Shown: in pieces, positions 8,994 through 18,562 of the stretch
Layout: every line of letters begins with the position of its first letter
Position numbering within the stretch: the first letter of the stretch is position 1
Origin: Cyanobacteriota bacterium SRBZ.bins.94.201705
GTDB lineage: Bacteria; Cyanobacteriota; Cyanobacteriia; Cyanobacteriales; Cyanobacteriaceae
Length of the DNA stretch: 62,485 bases
Assembly: GCA_030549855.1 (NCBI GenBank)
Contig: JAUQQP010000045.1
Span: forward strand, 1-62,485
Reading direction: 5' to 3'
Made by a program: the position numbers and the translations under genes
The notes under the pieces: model-generated
What the model was told of the DNA's origin: nothing
What the model saw: the letters and a program-made list of their open reading frames with translations, nothing else
The model's database searches: none

Positions 8994-9864
8994 TAGTATT
9001 TGCCACTACCCTCTGGTCAGTATTATCCTTGATTTGTGGAATTAGGGAAAGATTTTTATTGCTTTGGAGGTAACTATTTTTCCATTGCTGATAGACTCGA
9101 TAAACCTGTGGATTGTTGTCAAGTAGTTTTTGCCAGGCTACTATAGCTTGTTTCAGATTCTTTTCTAGGATAGCAATATAGCCTAATTCCCCATAGATGT
9201 AGGAATAATCCTCTTGGCAGTGGTATGGCAACTGGAGGAGATATTCCAGTGTTTGTTTTGCTTGTGAGGTTTGTCTAGTTTTCAGGTAACAGTAGGCAAG
9301 GTTTTTCAAAAGGCTTTTATTTGTTTTATTTTTCGCCAAACCTCGTTGGTATATTTGGATAGCCTGAGGATAGTCTCTCATGTCTTGCCATAACTTGCCA
9401 AACTTTTCATAGGCTTGAGTTAATTCTGGTTGTTGAGAGATAAGATGGTTGTAGATTTCAATGGCAGTGGTAAAGTCTCCCCGCAGGAGAAATAGATATG
9501 CTAAACGAAGGTATTCGCTATAGTTTTGGGAATCGAATTCTAAACCTTGGGAGTATAAGTGAGTTGCTAAATCCCCGTCGCGTTGTTTGAAGAAAAAGTC
9601 GGCTAAGGAGAAAATAATTGTGGCTATGGTTTTTATTTCCTCCCTGTCACAACTCAACAACAAGTCTAAATACAGAGGCTGGGAGTATTGATATTCTTCC
9701 AGGCAGGAATAACTTAAGGCTAGATATGCCTTCAGTATCCAAACCCTACTGTGATTGTCTTGTTTTGCCAACAGTTTTTCAATATACTCCCTAGCTTGGT
9801 TGAATTGCCTTTGTTTGAGGAATGACTCCATTTGCAACTCATGATGACTGATACTCATCGGCAA
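8857..9864 (-). CDS. tetratricopeptide-repeat protein, N-terminal module of TPR-GT61 locus
   Basis: 335 codons with the periodic helices of TPRs. Recognisable repeats include AYEKFGKLWQDMRDYPQAIQ (around residue 170) and IYGELGYIAILEKNLKQAI (around residue 224). The natural frame appears to end in a run of eight G residues (C8 on the plus strand, 8918-8925). With seven G the frame would run on into the repeat linker and GT61 domain, a known cyanobacterial fusion architecture. With eight G it ends 20 or so codons later. The start overlaps the upstream hydrolase by 10 nt (9855-9864), indicating translational coupling. Likely function of the intact protein: membrane- or complex-associated polysaccharide glycosyltransferase. 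Confidence 0.75.
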   Translation of the reverse strand: MPMSISHHELQMESFLKQRQFNQAREYIEKLLAKQDNHSRVWILKAYLALSYSCLEEYQYSQPLYLDLLLSCDREEIKTIATIIFSLADFFFKQRDGDLATHLYSQGLEFDSQNYSEYLRLAYLFLLRGDFTTAIEIYNHLISQQPELTQAYEKFGKLWQDMRDYPQAIQIYQRGLAKNKTNKSLLKNLAYCYLKTRQTSQAKQTLEYLLQLPYHCQEDYSYIYGELGYIAILEKNLKQAIVAWQKLLDNNPQVYRVYQQWKNSYLQSNKNLSLIPQIKDNTDQRVVANTIAHLLLERKEYELAGYYRHLVAEGGGNRQHHLFHKRGNNKPRHNG

Positions 9865-11522
9865 AATTGAAAGGGGGAAAAGACTAGTTTTGAGGGATTA
9901 TTCTTACCAGAGAGAATACTAACGGTTATGGGTTTGGCATTTATGTGGAAGGATTTGCCGTAGTTTTCTTCTTCGCCAAAGTTGAGACAGTAGGCTGGGA
10001 AGTTTGTGAGACTAAGACTAAGACGAATGGCTGTATTTTTTTCCAGTCTGATACAAGTGGGTTGTAGTTTGAATCTGATAGGACTATTCTGGTTAAAGTG
10101 ATGGACTTTAATATGTCCCTGACTAAAATTATACACCCTCCCATCAGGGAAGACTTGGGACAATACGGCAGACAAGTCAAATGTTTCTGCTTCTGTCTCT
10201 ACATACACCTCCAATTCCACTTCTCCAATTATCTCCAGGTCTTCTGTGAGATAATCAGAAGTATAAGTAGCAACATCACTGCGATTGTCTAACTCGCTTC
10301 TGTCAAAACTTCCTGGTAGGATAGTGGCATGTCCACCCCATTGGTTGACTGGGCGCCAAAAGTCTTGTACTATTATATCCTCCCCGTCAGACTGATTGTT
10401 ATCTGTCACCAGTAAACCGTCATCATTCCTTATATTTGCCAAACCACTAGTAGTTTTTAAGAAGAATACTGTGTCTTTTTCTCCTCCTTGTAAATTCTCA
10501 ATATTTAACCACCTGTTGCTACCTAACTGAAACAATTTGCCTTCTTTTAGGGATAGGTATTCTGGAGTTTCTATGCCTTTTAGATATTTTTTAAACCAGG
10601 CAACTTGGAGTGAATCAATGTCACTATTTGCTGCGGGGGTATAGTATTTTCCTGCCATAGTGTTTCCCCAGGGGATGTGTGGCCAAGGTGCTATAATTAG
10701 ACACTGTTGATACTTGCTTTTTGCTCTCATCTCCTGGTATAAATTAATAGTCCCACGGAGGTAGGTATCAAACCAGCCTCCTATGTGAAGCATAGGCAAA
10801 TCTAGGTGTTGGGAGTAAGTTTTTGGGGAGAGTTTTTGCCAGTATTCATCGGGGGTAGAATGGGATAGCCACTGATAGTAAAAATTCCCAGGCGCGTATT
10901 TTCTCAAGGCTTCCTCCAAAAGAGGAGGCATGTCGTAAATAGGCAAACTTCTACTGGCTAGATAGAGAATTTTATAGGCGGATAAGTCGCCTTTTCTTCT
11001 AGCAGTTTCTGTTGCTAATTGTATTGCCCAAGCCAGGTTTAATTGGTAACAAAAAGCACCATTTTCATAGGCCCAATCAGTGTATAAATCATAGGCTATC
11101 ATAGCCGGGCAAATAGTCTTTAACGCCTGGTGCCCACTAATTGCGGCATATAATTGAGTCATCCCCTGATAGGAGAAACCATACATTCCCACCTTCCCAT
11201 TGCTGCCGGGGAGATTAGCCACCCATTCTAAGGTGTCATAACCATCTTCAATTTCTCTTTCAAAGAGTGTGAATTCTCCTTCCGACTCTCCTCTTCCTCT
11301 GACATCTTGAATAACCACAATAAATCCCTGTTTAGCATACCATTTGGGATGGGCATAAACCACAGTGGAGGCTATAGCTTTGCCATAGGGTTGACGCATT
11401 AATAAAACCGGTAATTTTTCTTCCGTTATTGGCTTGTATATGTCGGCTACTAGCCTCACTCCATCACGAGTCAAAAAGGATGCAGTTTCCTTGACAACTG
11501 GATACATTTTTTTGGGCACCAC
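9855..11522 (-). CDS. CocE/NonD family (S15-type) serine hydrolase
   Basis: A 555-residue alpha/beta hydrolase. The N-terminal catalytic domain has the GFSYQG nucleophile elbow (Ser117) and the IQDVRGRGESEGEF segment typical of CocE and X-Pro dipeptidyl peptidases. A C-terminal jelly-roll domain (about 345-555) includes VATYTSDYLTEDLEIIGEVE. No signal peptide is visible, so it is probably cytoplasmic. Substrate is unknown; relatives cleave acyl esters or amides. Start candidates are GTG at 11522 (purine-rich AAAAGG upstream) and ATG at 11507. It overlaps the TPR gene by 10 nt, which suggests one operon. Confidence 0.88.
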   Translation of the reverse strand: MVPKKMYPVVKETASFLTRDGVRLVADIYKPITEEKLPVLLMRQPYGKAIASTVVYAHPKWYAKQGFIVVIQDVRGRGESEGEFTLFEREIEDGYDTLEWVANLPGSNGKVGMYGFSYQGMTQLYAAISGHQALKTICPAMIAYDLYTDWAYENGAFCYQLNLAWAIQLATETARRKGDLSAYKILYLASRSLPIYDMPPLLEEALRKYAPGNFYYQWLSHSTPDEYWQKLSPKTYSQHLDLPMLHIGGWFDTYLRGTINLYQEMRAKSKYQQCLIIAPWPHIPWGNTMAGKYYTPAANSDIDSLQVAWFKKYLKGIETPEYLSLKEGKLFQLGSNRWLNIENLQGGEKDTVFFLKTTSGLANIRNDDGLLVTDNNQSDGEDIIVQDFWRPVNQWGGHATILPGSFDRSELDNRSDVATYTSDYLTEDLEIIGEVELEVYVETEAETFDLSAVLSQVFPDGRVYNFSQGHIKVHHFNQNSPIRFKLQPTCIRLEKNTAIRLSLSLTNFPAYCLNFGEEENYGKSFHINAKPITVSILSGKNNPSKLVFSPFQFCR

Positions 11523-11582
11523 GGATACCTTTAAAAGGGGTTAATGTTCCTTTGTTTTCTCATGTTATTTTACAGGTTTATG

Positions 11583-12602
11583 CTAAGGAGAGATTGCCAA
11601 AATTTTTTTATATACCTCAATGTATTCTGCGGCCATTCTTTCTTTAGAAAAACGCGTCTCTGCCGTCTGACGACAAGAGAGTCTATTGATTTTGTCTATC
11701 TGTTTAACTCTTTCAATTGCCTCCTCGACTCCCTCGACGAGATAACCATTTTCGCCGTCGCTGATTAATTCTGGCATACTGCCCTTATTAAAGGCTACCA
11801 CTGGTGTGCCACAAGCCATAGATTCAACCACTGACAGTCCAAAGGGCTCTTTAAAATTGATAGGATGTAATAGTACAATAGCATTGCCTAGCAACTGGTT
11901 GCGTTTATCGGGTCCTATAACACCAATGTATTCAATTTGTCCTTCTTTCAGCTGGGGTTTGACGTATTGGTTGAAGTAATCCGCATCCTGGATTATGCCG
12001 GCGATGATAAGACGTTTGTTGACGGCTTTAGCAATTTCGATAGCCTCCCTGGTACCTTTATCATGGTGGATACGACCATAATAGAGTAGATAGTCGCCTT
12101 GGGGTTTGGGATTGAAGGTATATTGACTGAGGTCAATACCGTGATATATGGTGCCAATATAGTCTAATTCAGGAATCCTATCTGCATGGCTAATAGACAC
12201 ATAATAGACATGTTTATTGTATTTTTTATAGACAGGGATTATTTGGGGGGAGGAGAAGCCGTGAATGGTGGTAACAACGGGGGTTTTTACTAGTTTAGAA
12301 TAGGTCAAAGGCAGGAAGTCAAAATGGTTGTGGATTAGGTCAAATTTATCTGCATTTTCAAAACATTCCGATATGTGGAGACATTCCCAAACCTTGGGAT
12401 TTATACTTTTATCTTCTTCATAACCTCGAGGGCAAACCGCGTGTAATTTTGCAGAGGTAATGGAATTAGCAGTGGCAAAGAGTGTGACGTCTATGCCATT
12501 TTTTACTAATTCTTCTGTCAGCAGGGAAGTGACTAATTCCCATGGGCCATAATTTACTGGGGGTGTACGCCAAGCTATGGGGGATAGCATTGCGATTTTC
12601 AT
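11583..12602 (-). CDS. GT4-family glycosyltransferase
   Basis: A 339-residue GT-B fold transferase. The N-terminal acceptor domain starts MKIAMLSPIAWRTPP and has the histidine-rich DLIHNHFDFLPL motif. The C-terminal nucleotide-sugar domain has YYGRIHHDKG and the E-x7-E motif in EPFGLSVVESMACGTPVVAF, ending with a helix. Known relatives make polysaccharides, glycolipids or osmolytes; the sugar cannot be told from sequence. It is 60 nt upstream of the CocE-type gene, same strand. Confidence 0.88.
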   Translation of the reverse strand: MKIAMLSPIAWRTPPVNYGPWELVTSLLTEELVKNGIDVTLFATANSITSAKLHAVCPRGYEEDKSINPKVWECLHISECFENADKFDLIHNHFDFLPLTYSKLVKTPVVTTIHGFSSPQIIPVYKKYNKHVYYVSISHADRIPELDYIGTIYHGIDLSQYTFNPKPQGDYLLYYGRIHHDKGTREAIEIAKAVNKRLIIAGIIQDADYFNQYVKPQLKEGQIEYIGVIGPDKRNQLLGNAIVLLHPINFKEPFGLSVVESMACGTPVVAFNKGSMPELISDGENGYLVEGVEEAIERVKQIDKINRLSCRQTAETRFSKERMAAEYIEVYKKILAISP

Positions 12603-12772
12603 GTTTATCTTCCCACCTGTTACTAAGTTTTGTAATTCCCTTTTGTTTTACCAAAATTTAGGCTACACCTGTTGTTGTTCTTTTGTTTTTATTTCTGCTA
12701 ATTTGCCTTAATTGGACATAATTATTAAAACAGAAGAGGCGAAATTTGTCAAGGGAATAGGGGGTTTAAATT

Positions 12773-13933
12773 TTATCCTTGAAGAGGGTCATGGTGGACA
12801 GGGAGTTGACGGGGTAGGAATACGCGGAAGGTGGTGCCTTTGTTTTCCTCACTTTCTACTTCTATTCTCCCTTGAAGCAAATCTACTGATTTTTTTACGA
12901 TAAAAAGCCCCAGGCCGTGTCCTTTTATGTTCCCCACATTTTCTCCCCTTACGAAGGGACAAAAGATTTTTTCCAGATGTTCTTTTGGTACCCCAATCCC
13001 TTCGTCTTTTACCTCCAAAACTACTTCATTCTTGGCTTCCTCCACTGTTAAATTGACTTTTATTACTCCGCCATTTGGCGAGTACTTTATAGCATTAGAA
13101 AGCAAGTTGTGCCCGATATTATCAACCATCTGTTGGTCTAAAAATACCCGGCATATCTGCTTATATTTTGAGAGAATAATTCTGTGGATATCCGTTTTAC
13201 TTTGGTGGTATTCAATTAATTTTTCCCAATAAGAAACTAGGTCAAAATTGGTGGGGAAGAGGGGGATTTTTCCTTCTTCTGCCCGGCTGATTAACAATAG
13301 CTTATTCAGCAATTCTGTTATTTCACTTACCGCAGAGGTGACATAGTTAAAGTATTTTTGTTTTTGTTCAGACGACAATTTCTCACTATAGTCTCTAATC
13401 ACCTCAATATAACCGAGAATGTAGGTGAGGTGACTACGTAACTCGTGAAAGGCAGTGAATATGGTATCTCCCTTAATCTGATTGGCCTTTTTTTCTTTGC
13501 ACAATTGTTCATATATTTGTTTATCCAGTTGAAACTTAGCCAAAGCCATGCAGATAGTGGTTTTCAATTCTTCAAGCCTATGGGGTTTGACGAGATAGCC
13601 GTAAACTGGGAGAGTTTGAGCCCTGGTGATAGTATTTTGGTCAGCATAGGCGGTAAGATAGATAATGGGGATTTGGCGACGGGAATAGATGGCTTCGGCG
13701 GTGGCAATACCGTCCATCTTGCCGCGGAGCATTATATCCATTAAAATCAAATCGGGTGGGGATTTTTCCACCCAAGCGATGGCTTTCTTACCAGTGTTGA
13801 CTATTCCCGCTACCCCAAACCCCAGCTTTTTTAAATCCATGGCAAGACTATTAGCGGCTATCAATTCGTCTTCCACTATCAGAATTTCCATGGGTGTGAG
13901 GATTGGCCGGTATGCCGTTTTTGACTCTTCCAT
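12773..13933 (-). CDS. REC-histidine kinase two-component protein
   Basis: 386 residues: a receiver domain at about 15-130 (acidic EDE at 21-23, phospho-acceptor Asp66 in LMDIM, Lys116 in YLVKP), then a HisKA helix with His163 in FHELRSHL, then an HATPase domain with LLSNAIKYSPNGG, DEGIGVP and GHGLGLFIVKK. This REC-first order is common in cyanobacterial hybrid sensors that are fed by another kinase. No membrane segment is present. The start may be the second methionine (Met15), where the receiver fold begins. The input signal is unknown. Confidence 0.9.
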   Translation of the reverse strand: MEESKTAYRPILTPMEILIVEDELIAANSLAMDLKKLGFGVAGIVNTGKKAIAWVEKSPPDLILMDIMLRGKMDGIATAEAIYSRRQIPIIYLTAYADQNTITRAQTLPVYGYLVKPHRLEELKTTICMALAKFQLDKQIYEQLCKEKKANQIKGDTIFTAFHELRSHLTYILGYIEVIRDYSEKLSSEQKQKYFNYVTSAVSEITELLNKLLLISRAEEGKIPLFPTNFDLVSYWEKLIEYHQSKTDIHRIILSKYKQICRVFLDQQMVDNIGHNLLSNAIKYSPNGGVIKVNLTVEEAKNEVVLEVKDEGIGVPKEHLEKIFCPFVRGENVGNIKGHGLGLFIVKKSVDLLQGRIEVESEENKGTTFRVFLPRQLPVHHDPLQG

Positions 13934-13960
13934 TGTAGCCGCCGGCGAGGGGAATGTAGG

Positions 13961-15346
13961 TTATCGGGCAAACATTTTTTGGAATAATTGCAAGGCTTTT
14001 TGACTATAGGGAGGATAACGCCAAGGGAAATCTGGCCAAAAGGGGCGAATCAAAACGCTCTTATAATGGGAGAAGGTATCAAAGGTAGCCTTGCCATGGT
14101 ATTTACCAATGCCACTATCCCCGACACCACCAAAGGGTAATTCCGTCACCCCCACATGCAATATTGTCTCGTTGATACAAACGCCACCAGAGGAGGTTTC
14201 CCGCAGTATTGTCTCTTGTTTCTTTCGGTTTTTGGAGAAGAAGTATAGGGCGAGAGGTTTGGGTCTGTTATTGACAAATTCTATGGCTTCTTCTAGAGTA
14301 TTATAGGAGAGAATAGGGAGAATAGGACCAAATATCTCCTCTTGCATTATTGGCGAGTGGGGGTTTACTTCGTCTAAAATGGTGGGGGCAATGTATCTGT
14401 CCTCCCTGCTGTACTGACCACCCGTTATAATTGTACCATCGGCGAGAAGTGCCACTAGACGTTCCCATTGTTTTAGGTTGACAATCCTAGCATAGTCTGG
14501 GGATAAGGCTGGGTTTTCGCCGTAAAAATCCCGGATGCACTGTTTTATTGCTTCTATCAGCTGGGATTTGATGTCTTTGTGGGCTAGGACGTAATCAGGA
14601 GCAATACAAGTTTGGCCGGCATTGATAAACTTACCCCAGGTGATTCGTTTGGCGGTTTCTAGCAGTTGGACTTCATTATCTACTATACAGGGACTTTTGC
14701 CACCTAATTCCAGGGTGACGGGTGTGAGGTGTTTGGCGGCAGCCTCCATGACGATTTTACCAACCCTAGTGCCACCGGTGAAGAAGATGTGGTCGAATTT
14801 ACACTGAAGTAACTCTTGTGCTACTTCTACTCCTCCCTCTACAACAGCAATATACTCTGGGGGGAAGGTGTCTGAGATTAATTCTGCTAAAAGCCTGGAG
14901 GTATTTGGGGCATATTCCGACGGTTTTAAAATAACACAATTACCGGCGGCTATGGCGCCAATGAGGGGGGAAATCATGAGGGAGAAGGGGTAATTCCATG
15001 GCCCTATAATTAATACTACCCCCAATGGTTCGGGATAGATTCTAGAGAGGGAGGGGAATAATTCTATGCCAGTATTCACCGATTGGGGTTTTACCCATTT
15101 TCTCAGATTCTTTTGGGCATAGCTTATATCCCTCAACACTGCCAACTCGAAACAGCCTTCTAGGGGGGGTTTACCCAAGTCTGCCTTTAATGCCTCTAGT
15201 ATCTTGTCTTGTCGACTTGCTATAGCCTCCTTTAGTTTGGCTAGTTGCCTAAGACGGAAGTGGATGTCTTTTGTTTCTCCCTTGGCAAAGTAACTTCTCT
15301 GTTTGGCTACCAGAGAGGATATGTCATTGGCTGTAGTAACAGTCAT
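13961..15346 (-). CDS. fatty/aliphatic aldehyde dehydrogenase (ALDH3-like)
   Basis: NAD(P)-dependent oxidation of long-chain aldehydes to acids; cyanobacterial relatives act on fatty aldehydes or apocarotenals. I place the start at the ATG ending at 15346 because AGGAGA lies about 8 nt upstream; a longer form from 15373 is possible. In the 461-residue form, Asn118 (GPWNYPF), Glu213 (LELGGKSP) and Cys247 (NAGQTC) are the catalytic residues. The C-terminus (FPWRYPPYSQKALQLFQKMF) resembles the hydrophobic tail of class 3 enzymes. It lies 34 nt downstream of sufS on the same strand. Confidence 0.92.
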   Translation of the reverse strand: MTVTTANDISSLVAKQRSYFAKGETKDIHFRLRQLAKLKEAIASRQDKILEALKADLGKPPLEGCFELAVLRDISYAQKNLRKWVKPQSVNTGIELFPSLSRIYPEPLGVVLIIGPWNYPFSLMISPLIGAIAAGNCVILKPSEYAPNTSRLLAELISDTFPPEYIAVVEGGVEVAQELLQCKFDHIFFTGGTRVGKIVMEAAAKHLTPVTLELGGKSPCIVDNEVQLLETAKRITWGKFINAGQTCIAPDYVLAHKDIKSQLIEAIKQCIRDFYGENPALSPDYARIVNLKQWERLVALLADGTIITGGQYSREDRYIAPTILDEVNPHSPIMQEEIFGPILPILSYNTLEEAIEFVNNRPKPLALYFFSKNRKKQETILRETSSGGVCINETILHVGVTELPFGGVGDSGIGKYHGKATFDTFSHYKSVLIRPFWPDFPWRYPPYSQKALQLFQKMFAR

Positions 15347-15380
15347 TTCTCTTCTCCTGCCTTTTGACAACAAAACACTT

Positions 15381-16640
15381 CTATTCTAGACTGGCCTCTG
15401 ATTGAAGGAAGAATTCAATGGTGTCTTTGAGGATGGCGATAAAGGCGTCAATTTCGGCAAAGGTGTTGTAGAAATAAAGACTTGCCCTGGCGCTAGCAGA
15501 TATGTTTAAATAACGATGTAACGGCTGAGTGCAATGATGGCCTGAACGAATGGCAACCCCTTCATAGTCTAACAGGGTAGCCAAATCACTGCCATGGATG
15601 CCTTCCACGTTGAAGGAGACTAGTGCGGCCCTTTGGGGAGGTTTGCTACCATAGATGGTAATACCGGGGATGGCTTGCAGTTGTTGGTACAGATAGCAGC
15701 CTAGTTGTTTTTCATACTCGTAGATACGCTCCATCCCTATGTTACTAAGATAATCAATTGCAGCTCCCAGGGCAATGGCCTCACCAATAGCGGGGGTACC
15801 AGCTTCGAATTTATGTGGTAGCTCACCGCAGGTAAAATAGTCAAAATGGACTTCTGCTATCATTTCGCCGCCGCCGAGAAAGGGAGGCATTTGCCGCAAT
15901 AATTCCTCCTTGCCGTATAAAAAGCCAATGCCAGTTGTAGCACACATTTTATGCCCTGAGGCTACAAGCCAATCACAGTCCATCTTCTGGACATCTATAG
16001 GCATGTGGGGTACACTTTGACAAGCGTCTATTAATACGGGGATACCCCTTTGATGGGCAGTTTTGATAATCTCCTCCACGGGGTTAATACAACCCAGCAT
16101 GTTAGATACATGTACTACAGCCACCAATTTGGTTTTATCCGAGAGGAGAGAGGTGTAGTGCTCAAAATCGAACTGGTGGTCTTCTGTTATACGCACATAT
16201 TTCAGAATAGCCTTGGTTTTGGCAGCTATAATTTGCCAGGGGACGATGTTACTGTGGTGTTCCATTACTGATAGAATAATTTCATCCCCCTCTGTTAGAT
16301 TATTCAACCCCCAGCTGTAGGCTACCAAGTTGATAGCTTCTGTGGCATTGCGGGTGAATACTATCTCATTGCGGCTTCTGGCGTTTATGAATTTAGCCAC
16401 CTTATCTCTTGCCGCTTCATAGGCTGTAGTTGCCCTGGAACTTAGTGTATGTGCGCCCCGGTGGACATTGGCATTGTCATTCTCGTAGTATTGTCGGAGA
16501 GTCTCTATTACCTGTCGGGGTTTTTGGGAGGTTGCGGCGTTGTCAAAATATATCAGAGGTTTATCGTGGACTTTTTGTTGGAGGATAGGGAAGTCTTGAC
16601 GTATTTCCTCAGCGAGGGTTTTATTCTGTGTAACAGTCAT
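15381..16640 (-). CDS. sufS: SufS cysteine desulfurase
   Basis: PLP enzyme that takes sulfur from cysteine for Fe-S cluster assembly by the Suf system. The 419-residue length is standard. The PLP lysine is Lys231 in [11 protein letters not shown] and the catalytic cysteine is Cys370 in [11 protein letters not shown], the group II (SufS) context. The N-terminal part has the group II start [11 protein letters not shown]. sufB, sufC and sufD are not in the window, so the gene is apart from the rest of the suf operon or the operon ends here. nfu, another Fe-S gene, is 1.3 kb away on the other strand. Confidence 0.95.
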   Translation of the reverse strand: MTVTQNKTLAEEIRQDFPILQQKVHDKPLIYFDNAATSQKPRQVIETLRQYYENDNANVHRGAHTLSSRATTAYEAARDKVAKFINARSRNEIVFTRNATEAINLVAYSWGLNNLTEGDEIILSVMEHHSNIVPWQIIAAKTKAILKYVRITEDHQFDFEHYTSLLSDKTKLVAVVHVSNMLGCINPVEEIIKTAHQRGIPVLIDACQSVPHMPIDVQKMDCDWLVASGHKMCATTGIGFLYGKEELLRQMPPFLGGGEMIAEVHFDYFTCGELPHKFEAGTPAIGEAIALGAAIDYLSNIGMERIYEYEKQLGCYLYQQLQAIPGITIYGSKPPQRAALVSFNVEGIHGSDLATLLDYEGVAIRSGHHCTQPLHRYLNISASARASLYFYNTFAEIDAFIAILKDTIEFFLQSEASLE

Positions 16641-16841
16641 AGTCTCTTCTTTTCTCCATATAGAGGCTTGGCGGCATTACAGCTGCCTTTGGCTGCAACA
16701 TTTTTATAGATTTCAAATAATAAATGTGATTAGTTTTTACTGAGGGTTATTCAGCTAGGTTTTCTCTGAGCGCTGTTATCATTATAGCATCTTTTTGGCC
16801 ATTTACTGTCTGGCATTTATCAACAAATATTAGGGAAGCTG

Positions 16842-17813
16842 TTATTTGAAGAAACTGGTTTTTTTCTTGTTTTTAGCTTTATTTTTCTCATATTCTATTT
16901 CCTTGAGTCTTTTCATAATGCGCTCAAAATATTCTTGTAAATAGGATTCCAAAGTGGTAATCTCTTCAGGGGGTATTTTGAAGGTTTCGTAGACGTCTTC
17001 CATGGAAGCGAAAAGGGGTTTACCACTAGCCAAAACCTCAGCAAAAGCCAGTCTGTCAGAGGCATTAAGAGTCCATTTAAACCAACGGGTAAAATTACGT
17101 AGCCACCGGAGAAATCCTAGGGGGATGCGGGAGATTTTGGCTTTCTTGCCGGAGATTTTTTCACATAGACTAATTATCTCATCAGCAGTCCAAGCCCGAG
17201 GCCCTACAAGGGGATAGATGTGATTGGCAGTTTCTGGCAAGGAGATGGCACGGATGACGAATTTGGCTACATCCTGGGTGTTAATATAGCCAATGGGGGT
17301 ATCCTCCCCAGTTACCCATACCGCCTGTTCGTCTAGAATGGGGATGGCATACTGTCCAATTAACCCCTGCATGAAACCTGCTAGTCGGAAGATGGTATAA
17401 TCCAGACCAGACTCCTGTAAGAACAACTCGGTGCAGTGTTTGATTTCCATGAGGGGGACATTTTTGAATTCTTCGGCATTGAGGATGGAAAAGAAGATAT
17501 AGCGTTTGATGTTGGCTTTTACACAGGCTTGGATTAGACTTACCTTCCCCTCCCAGTCTACCTGTTTTATGGAAAGAGAATCTGTAGCTCTAGCTGTAGC
17601 CGCATCTACTACTACCTCTATCCCCTCCAAGGCTGGGGTTAGGGTTTCCGGCTTACAAAGATTCCCTGTAACTAATTCTGCACCCCATTCTTTGAGAAAG
17701 GTTGCCTTGGCTTTGCTTCTTACCAGACAACGCACAGGATACTCTTGTTCGATTGCCTGACGTACTACTTGTCTGCCTAATGTGCCTGTTGCCCCTACTA
17801 CTAGTATTTTCAT
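16842..17813 (-). CDS. ycf39: Ycf39, NmrA-like SDR protein of PSII assembly
   Basis: Atypical short-chain dehydrogenase-like protein that, in Synechocystis, binds high-light-inducible proteins and chlorophyll synthase and helps deliver chlorophyll to new D1. The 323 residues start with the NAD(P)-binding motif VVGATGTLGRQV. The sequence around SILNAEEFKNVPLMEIKH lacks the classical SDR Tyr-x3-Lys, as in the NmrA/Ycf39 group. The C-terminus is a lysine-rich tail (KNKAKNKKKTS). Confidence 0.92.
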   Translation of the reverse strand: MKILVVGATGTLGRQVVRQAIEQEYPVRCLVRSKAKATFLKEWGAELVTGNLCKPETLTPALEGIEVVVDAATARATDSLSIKQVDWEGKVSLIQACVKANIKRYIFFSILNAEEFKNVPLMEIKHCTELFLQESGLDYTIFRLAGFMQGLIGQYAIPILDEQAVWVTGEDTPIGYINTQDVAKFVIRAISLPETANHIYPLVGPRAWTADEIISLCEKISGKKAKISRIPLGFLRWLRNFTRWFKWTLNASDRLAFAEVLASGKPLFASMEDVYETFKIPPEEITTLESYLQEYFERIMKRLKEIEYEKNKAKNKKKTSFFK

Positions 17814-17943
17814 AGAATTATTAATTTTGTTTAATATTCTTTAATATTCTTTAAGATTTTATCAGAAAGAGGGTAGGCCTATAGAAGGGGAATTTTTAGC
17901 TATGATAGTCAGGTAAGGGTAAGTACCGGAAACAGGAAAAGAT

Positions 17944-18180
17944 ATGGCATTAGCACTTACTAGGGAGAATGTAGAACAAGTATTAAACGAATTACGTCCT
18001 TATCTGATGGCTGATGGCGGTAACGTGGAGTTGGTGGACATAGACGGTCCTGTGGTAAAATTGAGACTACAGGGAGCTTGTGGCGCTTGCCCCAGTTCCA
18101 CCATGACTCTAAAACTGGGGATTGAGCGTCGTTTGCGGGAGTGTATACCAGAGATTGCAGAGGTAGAACAGGTATTCTAG
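17944..18180 (+). CDS. Nfu-type Fe-S scaffold (NifU C-terminal domain)
   Basis: A stand-alone Nfu domain of 78 residues, normal for cyanobacteria. Cys46 and Cys49 in ACGACPSST form the CxxC that binds a bridging cluster between two subunits. In cyanobacteria this small Nfu is the main scaffold supplying photosystem I and other acceptors. It is divergent from ycf39; TATGATAG near 17900 is a possible -10 box. Confidence 0.95.
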   Translation: MALALTRENVEQVLNELRPYLMADGGNVELVDIDGPVVKLRLQGACGACPSSTMTLKLGIERRLRECIPEIAEVEQVF

Positions 18181-18562
18181 TCTATCCAAGGGGGGAAAAT
18201 CAACCTTCTCACCCCCCTAGGAAAACCCCTGCTTCTGTCTTCCCGAAAACCCTATGGGGGGTGTATTTGTAAACCCCAGTTAGATATAGTCAGCTTCCCC
18301 CATGGCTAACACAAACCTCTCCCCCTTGTGACGTCATGAGACAAAACCTGGTAGGGTAGGCTGTGACTGTGGCTTAAACACAAAAATCGGAATCAGACTG
18401 GGATTATCCCCCCCTGTGACGTCACAAGACAACACCCCCCTATAGGCTGTGATTGTTGTGGCTTGACGGATTTCAGACAATGTAAAACAGGGGGGAAGGT
18501 TGTAAGTCTTTGTGGTAAAAAAAAACAGCCTGTGGCGAGAAAGAAAACCCTAAGAGGATAGG
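18181..18562. other. 382-bp intergenic region with paired TGACGTCA palindromes
   Basis: No gene was found between nfu and cobK. The region holds two imperfect direct repeats of about 54 bp, at 18322-18375 and 18410-18463. Each contains C5-6, then TGTGACGTCA (TGACGTCA at 18329-18336 and 18417-18424), then AGGCTGTGAYTGT and TGGCTT. In the second copy the palindrome extends to TGTGACGTCACA (18415-18426). The offset between copies is 86-88 bp. This looks like a duplicated operator upstream of cobK; no regulator is identified. Confidence 0.6.

Noticed and set aside
18415..18426. CRP-type (SyCRP1) site TGTGACGTCACA
   Set aside because: The half-sites are 2 bp apart rather than 6, so it does not fit the known TGTGA-N6-TCACA geometry.
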